A DNA stretch of 64,000 nucleotides from contig NZ_JAVJSQ010000005.1 in the NCBI RefSeq assembly GCF_040219335.1, positions 186,001-250,000 on the forward strand, written 5' to 3'. Source of the stretch: Gimesia sp. (GTDB taxonomy: Bacteria; Planctomycetota; Planctomycetia; Planctomycetales; Planctomycetaceae). Made by a program: the position numbers and the translations under genes. How positions within the stretch are numbered: position 1 is the stretch's first letter; every line of letters begins with the position of its first letter. This document shows, piece by piece, positions 28,066 through 36,500 of the stretch. The notes beneath the pieces are model-generated. The model was not told where the DNA came from, made no database searches, and saw only the letters and a list, made by a program, of their open reading frames with translations.

Positions 28066-31000
28066 ATGCCCTCCCTCCGCGTCTCTCCCCATCTTTCTCG
28101 GAACTTCTCGCTGATTTTGTTCCTGTGTGTGCTTGTTGGGTTTGTCAGCAGTCTGACTCTAACTGCAAATTCGGCAGATAAAAGTGCTTCCCCCAAGAAG
28201 GTCGACTACGCGGCAGAGATGAAACGGATTCCTCCGCGGGCTCCAAAGGATGCGTTGAAGTCATTTAAGATTCATCCTGATTTCAAAATCGAACTGGTGG
28301 CCGCTGAGCCATTGCTGCGTGATCCGGTTGCCATGTGTTTTGATGCCCGGGGAAGGGCATACGTGGTGGAAATGCCCGAATACAACGACGCTCACAAGGA
28401 AGGTTACAGCTCTGTCAAACTGCTGGAAGATACGGACGGTGATGGCGTCTTCGATAAAAGTTCTCCGTTTCTGACAGATGTCACTTTGCCGACCGCAGTC
28501 TTCTGTTACCAGGGGGGCGTATTTGTCGGCGCACCACCTTATGTCTATTACTGCAAAGATACGAATGGCGACGGGAAGGCTGACGTGCGGGAAGTCGTCA
28601 TGGAAGGCTTTGGGCGGGACAAAGGGGATGAGGGGATGATCAACTCCTTCCGCTGGGGAATGGATAACCGTATTTACTTCTCAACGGGCATCGATGGCGG
28701 AATGGTTACCGTGGCTGCGGAAGGACCAGAGAAACAATTTAATACCAAGGGACGGGGCGTGATCCTCGATCCTGCAACGCGTAAGATTGAACTCACAACA
28801 GGCGGCGGACAGCATGGGATGAGCCTGGGAATCTGGAACCGGGCCTTTGTCTGTGCCAACAGTGTGCCGATGCAGGTGCTGATGTACGATGACCGCTATA
28901 TCGCCCGCAACCCCTACCTGGCACCACCGCCGGCTCCGGTGAATATTGCTCCCGGCGGAAAGTTCACCAAGCTGATGCGCATCAGTCAGATCGAGCCCTG
29001 GCGAATTTTGCGGACCCGTCTCCGGGCAGCCAGCGAGCGCGGGGATTCTGAAGGCGGAAAGCCCTCGGGCTTTTTCACTGCAGCGACCGGGATTACCGCC
29101 TATCGGGGCGATGCCTGGCCCTTAGAGTATCAGGGAAATTTGTTTGTCGGTGAACCCGCTAATAATCTTGTCTATCGAGCTGCGCCCAAACCCGATGGTT
29201 TGTCGCTGGTGGCTCCGCGTGCCGACCAGGATGCTGAATTTCTGGCCTCTACCGATGTCTGGTTTCGACCGGTGCAGTTTGAAAATGGCCCGGATGGTGC
29301 CTTGTACGTATTGGACATGTATCGTGAGCTGATCGAAGGGGCTCCCTTCATTCCGGAAGAGATACTTAAGCACATCGATCCCATCGGCGGGCAGGACAAG
29401 GGACGCATCTATCGGATCGTGCCTAAGAACTTTCAGCGCCCCGCTCTATCTGATTTGACGAAACTGTCATCAAAGGAACTCGTGGCACTGCTCGACAGCG
29501 ATAACGGCTGGACGCGCGATACCGCACAGCGGCTGATCTACGAGCGTCAGGACACGTCGGTTGTTCCTGATCTGAAACAACTGGCGGCAGCTTCCAGGAA
29601 GCCGGTAACCCGCGCGACTGCACTCTGGTCATTACAGGGCTTAAAGTCTCTCGATGCGAAAACTTTATTGCAGAGGATGCATGATAATGATCCCCAGGTG
29701 AGCATTCAGTGCCTGCGGATCGCGGAACAGCTTGCTGAGGATCACTTGATTCAACAGGCTATGGTTTCCCTGGCTGGTCATGTCTCACTGGATGTGCGCT
29801 ACCAGGCTGCATTCTCGCTTGGAGCCATCCACACCAGAGCCCGCAATCAGGCGTTGGCGGGTCTGCTTGCTCGTGAAATTGATAACAAGTGGATGCGGAT
29901 GGCTGTGCATAGTTCGCTGAACCGAGGGGCTGGAGAAGTATTTTCAATACTGGCGAAGAGCTCTGTCACGCTCAATAATAAAAACGGTCAGGCATTTCTT
30001 AATGATCTGGCTACCCAGATCGGTGCCCAGTCTGACGTGGAGAACGTTAAGCTGTTGATGGGGGCTCTGGAAAGCTTGCCCCAGTCCCAGCAGAAGTTGG
30101 CACAGCAGTCATTTCGTAATCTGCTTTCCCGGGCATCCGCATCAACAAAACAGGTGCTGGCAAACTCGAAAAGCGAATATACGGCTCAACTGTTATCGGG
30201 GATGATGAAGTCGACCATTGAGCAGGCGACCAACTCGAAACTGCCTGTAAAGACCCGCGTTGAGGCCATTCCCACTTTGAGTATTGGAAGCCCTGATGAA
30301 ACCTTACCGGTTTTCGAGGAGCTGCTGTCAGTCCAGCAGCCGCTCCCGATTCGCCAGAAAGCAATCACCACGTTAGGGCTGGTGAATGATGAGCGGGTGC
30401 CGGAACTGCTGGTAGAAGCCTGGCCTGGTCTGAGCCCGCAATTACGCATGAGTGCAGTCGAAACACTGTTCTCCCGCCAGCCGTGGCAGGTCGCCTTACT
30501 GGATGCGGTCAAAGCAGGTGATATCAACTCCGGTGATATCAGTCCCGAACGCGTTCAACTCCTGAAAAGCAGTCAGGACAAAGCGATCAAAAAACGGGCG
30601 ACCGACCTCTTTCAGAATCAGCGACTGACGGGTCGCTCGGATGTGATCAAGCAGTATCAGTCTTCGCTGAAACTTAAAGGTGATCCCGCCAACGGTAAGC
30701 TGGTCTTCAAGAAAAACTGTGCTGCCTGTCATCGTCTGGAGAATGTAGGCGTGCAACTGGGGGCAGACCTCAAGGCGATCAAGGACCGCGGGACCGAAGC
30801 CGTACTGCTGAATATTCTAGATCCCAACCGTGAAGTAAAGCCACAATATGTGACTTACCTGCTGGTTACCACTCAGGGGCGGACCATTACTGGTCTGATC
30901 AAGGCAGAGAATGCAAACAGCATTACGATCGCCCGGGCAGATGGTACCAGCGATACTGTTCTGCGGATCGACATCGATGAACTGATCAGCTCGAAGCTCT

Positions 31001-31083
31001 CGTTCATGCCTGAAGGCCTGGAAAAGCAGATCGATCAACAGCAGATGGCAGACCTGCTGGCGTACCTGAATTCGATCAGGTAA
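28066..31083 (+). CDS. PVC-type heme-binding CxxCH protein (dehydrogenase propeller, HEAT repeats, cytochrome c)
   Basis: An exported protein of 1,005 residues. ATG 28066 has AGGA 7 bp upstream, and a TTG two codons earlier is less likely. A signal peptide is followed by a soluble/membrane-bound dehydrogenase-type beta-propeller (~60-470), typical of the PVC family, with FKIELVAAEPLLRDPVAM and calcium-site-like DTDGDGVFD and DTNGDGKAD. HEAT-like helical repeats cover ~480-840. A C-terminal heme domain carries CAACH at residues 885-889 and a following GADLKAIKDRG segment. Such proteins are thought to oxidise sugars or similar compounds and pass electrons to the attached heme. A paralog of this whole unit makes up the C-terminal two-thirds of the product of 33550-38745. 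Confidence 0.9.
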   Translation: MPSLRVSPHLSRNFSLILFLCVLVGFVSSLTLTANSADKSASPKKVDYAAEMKRIPPRAPKDALKSFKIHPDFKIELVAAEPLLRDPVAMCFDARGRAYVVEMPEYNDAHKEGYSSVKLLEDTDGDGVFDKSSPFLTDVTLPTAVFCYQGGVFVGAPPYVYYCKDTNGDGKADVREVVMEGFGRDKGDEGMINSFRWGMDNRIYFSTGIDGGMVTVAAEGPEKQFNTKGRGVILDPATRKIELTTGGGQHGMSLGIWNRAFVCANSVPMQVLMYDDRYIARNPYLAPPPAPVNIAPGGKFTKLMRISQIEPWRILRTRLRAASERGDSEGGKPSGFFTAATGITAYRGDAWPLEYQGNLFVGEPANNLVYRAAPKPDGLSLVAPRADQDAEFLASTDVWFRPVQFENGPDGALYVLDMYRELIEGAPFIPEEILKHIDPIGGQDKGRIYRIVPKNFQRPALSDLTKLSSKELVALLDSDNGWTRDTAQRLIYERQDTSVVPDLKQLAAASRKPVTRATALWSLQGLKSLDAKTLLQRMHDNDPQVSIQCLRIAEQLAEDHLIQQAMVSLAGHVSLDVRYQAAFSLGAIHTRARNQALAGLLAREIDNKWMRMAVHSSLNRGAGEVFSILAKSSVTLNNKNGQAFLNDLATQIGAQSDVENVKLLMGALESLPQSQQKLAQQSFRNLLSRASASTKQVLANSKSEYTAQLLSGMMKSTIEQATNSKLPVKTRVEAIPTLSIGSPDETLPVFEELLSVQQPLPIRQKAITTLGLVNDERVPELLVEAWPGLSPQLRMSAVETLFSRQPWQVALLDAVKAGDINSGDISPERVQLLKSSQDKAIKKRATDLFQNQRLTGRSDVIKQYQSSLKLKGDPANGKLVFKKNCAACHRLENVGVQLGADLKAIKDRGTEAVLLNILDPNREVKPQYVTYLLVTTQGRTITGLIKAENANSITIARADGTSDTVLRIDIDELISSKLSFMPEGLEKQIDQQQMADLLAYLNSIR

Positions 31084-31351
31084 GTCAAAATGTCGGCTGG
31101 TCAAAAACGCCTTACCCGACTTAATGGTCTTGTTTATCAACTTGCTGTTGAGGAACAGTTTCTGGATTAAGCTGAGGGATCAGTCTGCGCCTCTGTCAGG
31201 TAATTTCCCAAAATTTGCCTGCGTCGCCGCTTGTCAAAGAGTTCGCTCAATCTAAGGTACCGGTAGTTCGGGAATTGCAGTGGCCACTCATTCTCTCCGG
31301 ATGCTCAGGTAACAGAGTTGACAATCTCCAGACAATTAAGGAGTCGTTCTG

Positions 31352-32533
31352 ATGAATCTCTTCGTTAAGCAGTGCGCGGCGCTGGCCACCGCCTTCACTG
31401 TCATGATTTCGGCCAATTTCACGCACGCCGCTGAAAACAAAAACATCGTTGAAACCGCTGTCGAAGCCGGTTCATTCAAGACGCTGGCGACGGCCCTTAC
31501 TGAAGCAGATCTCGTAAAAGCACTTGAAGGTAAGGGGCCATTTACCGTCTTCGCTCCGACTGATGAAGCTTTCAGCAAGCTGCCACCGGGAACGGTAGAA
31601 ACTCTCCTCAAGCCGGAAAATAAATCCAAGCTTGTTGACATTCTGACCTACCATGTTGTCTCGGGTGAAGTGCCTGCAGCCAAGGTTGTGAAGTTAACCG
31701 GAGCTGAAACTTTAAATGGTCAGCGAGTCGACATCATGACTAAAGATGGTTCAGTCATGGTCGACGGGGCAACTGTCATCAAGGCTGATATCAAATGTTC
31801 CAATGGGATCATCCATGTGATCGATCAGGTAATCTTGCCCGCAGACAAGAATCTCGTGGAGACTGCTTCGGCCGCTGGTAAGTTTAACACACTGCTGACA
31901 GCTGCTACCAAAGCTGGTTTGGCAGGGGTTTTGGCAGAGAAAGGGCCTTTCACAGTGTTTGCTCCAACAGATGAGGCATTCGCTAAACTTCCGGAAGGCA
32001 CGATTGAATCATTATTGAAGCCGGAAAATAAGAAGAAACTGGCTGATATTCTCAAATACCACGTCATTGCTGGTCGTGTGTATTCAGACAAAGCCCTGAC
32101 CGCAGGCGAAGCGAAAACGCTGCAGGGGCAGAAGGTGAAGATTAGTGCCAGTAGTGGTGTCGCGAAAGTGAATCAGGCTAAAATCCTCAAGACAGATATC
32201 GATGCCTCTAACGGTGTGATTCATGTGATTGACGCTGTGATTCTGCCGCCAGAAGGTAAGAAAGTGACAGCTCGTGAAGCTTGTCACCAGATTCGCGAGA
32301 CCGTTGCTCAGGGGGCTCACTTATACAACTGCGGTCACTACCAGCAGTCAGCGAAACTGTATCGGAAGACAATGCAGTCGATGTTGCAGGATGTGGATGG
32401 AATGCCGTCTGATGTCAGTCATCAGATGCACCAGGCGTTAACCTCCTCCAAAAGCATGCATTGTGCTTCGCAGCAGGCCTGGACTCTGCGAAATGCTTTA
32501 GACCATGCCTACGCACGGATGTCTGCACTGTAA
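31352..32533 (+). CDS. Exported protein with two fasciclin (FAS1) domains
   Basis: An exported protein of 393 residues; AAGGAG lies 7 bp before the ATG. The signal peptide ends around ANFTHAAEN. Two FAS1 domains follow (~28-157 and ~163-293), each with the H1 motif [11 protein letters not shown] and the H2-type YHV region. They are close enough to be a recent tandem duplication. FAS1 domains mediate adhesion or matrix binding. The last ~95 residues are a separate helical, Cys/His-containing segment ([29 protein letters not shown]) whose fold I do not recognise. It is monocistronic with its own terminator at 32561-32604. Confidence 0.9.
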   Translation: MNLFVKQCAALATAFTVMISANFTHAAENKNIVETAVEAGSFKTLATALTEADLVKALEGKGPFTVFAPTDEAFSKLPPGTVETLLKPENKSKLVDILTYHVVSGEVPAAKVVKLTGAETLNGQRVDIMTKDGSVMVDGATVIKADIKCSNGIIHVIDQVILPADKNLVETASAAGKFNTLLTAATKAGLAGVLAEKGPFTVFAPTDEAFAKLPEGTIESLLKPENKKKLADILKYHVIAGRVYSDKALTAGEAKTLQGQKVKISASSGVAKVNQAKILKTDIDASNGVIHVIDAVILPPEGKKVTAREACHQIRETVAQGAHLYNCGHYQQSAKLYRKTMQSMLQDVDGMPSDVSHQMHQALTSSKSMHCASQQAWTLRNALDHAYARMSAL

Positions 32534-32560
32534 GTGGTTCCTGGTCAACTTCAGTGAGGT

Positions 32561-32604
32561 GCTCCCGTGGTCTGTGAAACGTTCCGGACCGCGGGAGAGT
32601 TTTT
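32561..32604 (+). terminator. Rho-independent terminator of the fasciclin gene
   Basis: Arms ctcccgtggtc (32561-32571) and gaccgcgggag (32586-32596) pair fully except for one T-G wobble, followed by a six-T run at 32599-32604. Confidence 0.88.
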
Positions 32605-32626
32605 TATTAATCGCCACTTTGAGAAC

Positions 32627-33247
32627 TCAGTCGATATTTGAAATCAGCGCCTGAATGGATGGTTCCAGTTTGCCGGAACGAAACATGGAGACAATCGCCA
32701 GGTGTTCATAATAGACCTTCATGGGGTCATTCGGCTTCTGAAAGCCTTCCAGAAAATGCCGCCGCAAGCGGGAGACGAGCGTCAGCCAGATGGTCATCAG
32801 ACCCTGTTCCGGGGAGCGGGCGACAATCGACTGATGGAATTTGATGTCCAGTTCGGTCAGTTGCAGGAAGTCCTGGTTTTCACAAGCGGCTTTCATCTCA
32901 GTGAGCAGGGCTTCCCACTCCGCAAAATCTTCGTTTTTCAGATCATCAAAGATGGATCGGAGAGCGAAGGTTTCCACGGTCTGTCTGAGTGGAATCACAA
33001 GTTCCTGCATGGATTTGGATGAGGAAGGTGCCACCCGCATTCCACAGTTGGGTTTGGACTCCACCATGCCTTCATGAGCCAACTGCTTCAGGGCCTCGCG
33101 AATCGGAGCCCGACTCACCTCGAAACGCTCTGCCAGACTCACTTCACGTAAGGCGGCGCCCTCTTCGATGCGTCCGGTAATGATTTCCATTCGCAGTTGA
33201 TCAGCGATGCTGGCTGACGGGTTCGATGTCAGTTCTACCTGGCTCAT
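32627..33247 (-). CDS. GntR-family transcriptional regulator, FadR (FCD) subfamily
   Basis: A DNA-binding repressor-type protein of 206 residues. The N-terminal winged helix (~1-75) carries the GntR signature LREVSLAERFEVSRAPIREAL and LAHEGMVESKPNCGMRV. The C-terminal all-helical FCD ligand domain (~85-200) holds the expected Asp/His metal or ligand residues around LDIKFHQSIVARS. The ligand is unknown; FCD regulators commonly sense organic or sugar acids. It is divergent from the large fusion gene at 33550. Two palindromic sites with core TTGTATACAA in the shared upstream region make auto-regulation and control of that gene likely. Confidence 0.93.
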   Translation of the reverse strand: MSQVELTSNPSASIADQLRMEIITGRIEEGAALREVSLAERFEVSRAPIREALKQLAHEGMVESKPNCGMRVAPSSSKSMQELVIPLRQTVETFALRSIFDDLKNEDFAEWEALLTEMKAACENQDFLQLTELDIKFHQSIVARSPEQGLMTIWLTLVSRLRRHFLEGFQKPNDPMKVYYEHLAIVSMFRSGKLEPSIQALISNID

Positions 33248-33299
33248 GGATCAGTTCCATTTCGGTCTGGTGGTCGAAGTAGGTGCTCAATGGGGTGTA

Positions 33300-33309
33300 T
33301 TGTATACAA
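33300..33309. promoter_or_regulatory. Candidate GntR operator O1
   Basis: A perfect 10-bp palindrome, TTGTATACAA, inside the 12-mer ATTGTATACAAA that recurs at O2. It lies 53 bp before the GntR start codon. It matches the GT-N(2)-AC core typical of FadR-type operators. Confidence 0.7.
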
Positions 33310-33410
33310 AAACAGTGGGAGAAACTAGAAAGTTCACCTGCGGAATAACGAGAATGTCTCACACAATTCAGGTCATGGGCCTGATTGCGATGTTTTGTCT
33401 CTTTGTTGGA

Positions 33411-33420
33411 TTGTATACAA
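33411..33420. promoter_or_regulatory. Candidate GntR operator O2
   Basis: The second copy of TTGTATACAA, 130 bp before the large fusion gene and 111 bp from O1. Its TATACA may also serve as a -10 element, so binding would block transcription. Confidence 0.7.
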
Positions 33421-33549
33421 AGTGTGCTCCTCAGGCTTGACTCGACAGTACAGAGCCAACAGACTGGAAATGAAGGACTTTCTGCCTGTGGGAGACGAAT
33501 CAGGCAGACGGTTCTACGCTCGACCCCTGCTGAAAATGGAGATTTCAAG

Positions 33550-36500
33550 ATGCCCTCTGCTGTTCGTCCCCAAGCTGCTTCTCGCATTCGTGGTTCCCTG
33601 GTATGGTCACTGCTCCTGGTTTTGCCTGGTCTGCTGATGGATTATGGCATTTCCCAATCAGCTGAAAAACAGGCGACGCAAACCGGCAATCGACTGGTCT
33701 ATCTGGATCAGGACGATCCCTACTATGTGTCACTCAATTTTCCCAAACTGACGACCCCTCAGTGGTACGGCGATAAAGAAGTCAAGGCGGTTTGCGTGCT
33801 GGCGATCGACGACATGCGCGATGTCCAGAAGTACGAAACCTACCTGCGACCGATCCTGGAGCGACTGAAAGAGATCAACGGTCGGGCCGGAGTCAGCATC
33901 ATGACCTGCCGCGTCGATCCAAAAGATCCCCACCTGCAGAAGTGGATTCAGGAAGGGGTGAGTATTGATGTGCATACTTACGATCATCCCTGTCCGTTGT
34001 TGAAAGATCGAGATTTTGAGAAGGCCAAAGGGACCGTTGAACGGTGCATCGATCTCTTGAACCAGATTCCCAACAGTCAACCAGTGGCGTACCGTATGCC
34101 GTGCTGTGATTCACTCAACACAGTCAGCCCCCGCTTCTTTAGTGAAATCTTCAATCAGACTACCCCCGAGGGGAACTTTCTGCAGATCGATACTTCGGTC
34201 TTTCAGGTATTTACGGATCAGGATCCGGACCTGCCTAAGGAACTCGTTACCGATCCAAACGGGCAGGGGAGAATCGAAAAATACGTTCCCACAGATCGAG
34301 GGTTCGTGAATACGATTTTCAATTACCCCTATCCTTATCCCATCTCGAGGCTCTGCTGGGAGTTTTCCTGTGTGACTCCCAGTGACTGGTCAGCCCAGCA
34401 TCGTCAAAAGCCCTTTAATCCACTGACGGTTCGCGACTGGACTGCCGTGCTTGATGCAACCGTGGTCAAAGAAGGGACGTTTAATCTTGTATTCCATCCG
34501 CACGGCTGGATCAGCAATGAGCAGATCATCAAACTGATTGATCATGCCGTTCAGAAGCATGGATCCGCGGTGCAGTTTCTTTCTTTCCAGGAAGTATTGG
34601 AGCGAATGAATCGGCATCTGCTGGCGGGACAACCGCTGCGTAATCAGCAGGGAGCCGACAATGGCGTGCGTCTGCTGGATCTGAATGCAGATGGATTCAT
34701 GGATGTGATCATCGGCAATGAGCAGGTTCAGAAAACCCGTATCTGGAATCCCCGGCAGCAGGCCTGGAGCGAAACCGGATTTCCCACTCGACTCGTGGCT
34801 GCTCCGGATGCCAGGGGAAATCAGGCGATTCGGGGACGGTTCGGAGTTCTAAACGAACAGGTAATCCTGTTGACCCTGACGCCGGAAGTCTCCGCGGCCT
34901 GGAAATTTGATGGCAAAACCTGGCAGCCTGCTACCGAGTTACTGGCTGGTTTACCCGAGGGGCAGGACGCATTGTTCACACTAAAAGCAGGCCAGGATCA
35001 GGGGCTCCGACTGCGGGATCTGAATCATGATGGTCAGTGTGAACTGCTCGTTTCCAATCCCGGACAGAATGCAATCTACACATGGTCTCCAAAAGATACC
35101 TCTTGGAAGAAATTACCCTGGTCTCTTCCTGATTCTGCGTCGATCGTCGACGAACAGGGCCGCGATGCGGGACTCCGTTTTGTCGATATCAATGAAGACG
35201 GCTTTGAAGACATGCTGTTTTCGAACGAGAATCACGCTGCACTCTACCTGTTCGCTTCGCTTAAGTCAGGCTGGAAGAAAGTCTTTGATGAGGATCGGGC
35301 TGACGACGGGGGACCAGTGCCGATGATTTCGCGCAAGGGAACCAATAACGGAGCCTGGTTCCATTCGAAGCATCTTTGGGTGCAGAACGAAGATACCGCC
35401 AAAATGAAACACCTGGTGGCGGGCAAGTCGTTTGAGGAATTACTGGAGGAGCAGGGACCTCAGCCTAAAGATCCGGATGCGGCTCTGAAGACAATTCAGG
35501 TCAAACCCGGATTTCATGTGGAACTGGTGGCGTCTGAACCACTGGTGAAGGACCCGGTCGCATTTGACTGGGGGCCCGATGGAAAACTCTGGGTGGCAGA
35601 AATGGCTGACTACCCGCTGGGGGTGAATGAATCAGGTACGTTCGATGGACGAATTCGTTTTCTGGAAGATACGGACGGAGATGGTAAGTACGACCGATCG
35701 ACTGTCTTTCTGGAAGGCGTGGGTTATCCCACGGGAGTGATGGCCTGGCGAAAAGGAGCGATTATCACAACCGCTCCTGAAGTTTTCTATGCGGAAGATA
35801 CTGATGGCGATGGCAAAGCTGATCACCGCGAATCCCTGGTGACCGGGTTTGCAGAGGGGAACCAGCAGCACCGGGTAAATGGTCTGCGCTGGGGCCTGGA
35901 TAACTGGGTGTATCTGGCCAATGGTGATTCCGGTGGGGATCTGTTGTCTGTCAAGACAGGAGAAAAACTGAAATTCGGCCGTCGGGATTTACGAATCAAA
36001 CCTGATACCGGTCAGATGGATCCGCAGTCGGGGCAGACCCAATTCGGTCGTGAACGGGATGACTGGGGGAACTGGTTTGGCAGCAATAACAGTAACCCCG
36101 CTTTTCATTATGCATTGGCAGATCATTATCTCCGTCGTAATAAAAACCTGATTGCTCCTGATGCGAAGGTGCAGGTCTCAATTCGTCCCGGGGCGGCAAC
36201 GATTTTTCCAGTCAGTCGCACACAGGTTCGTTTTAATGACTTCAATAAGGTCAATCGGATCACCTCTGCCTGCGGTCTTTGTTTTTATCGCGATGATCTA
36301 CTGGGGGAGGAGTTCACGGGGAACTCCTTTATCTGTGAGCCGGTACATAACCTGGTACATCGCGAAATAGTGAAATCGAAAGGGACGACCTTTACCAGCC
36401 AGCGGGCACAGAGCGAACAGGATTCCGAATTTCTGGCATCAACAGACAACTGGTTTCGCCCTGTAATGGCCCGCACAGGACCAGACGGTGCGCTCTGGGT

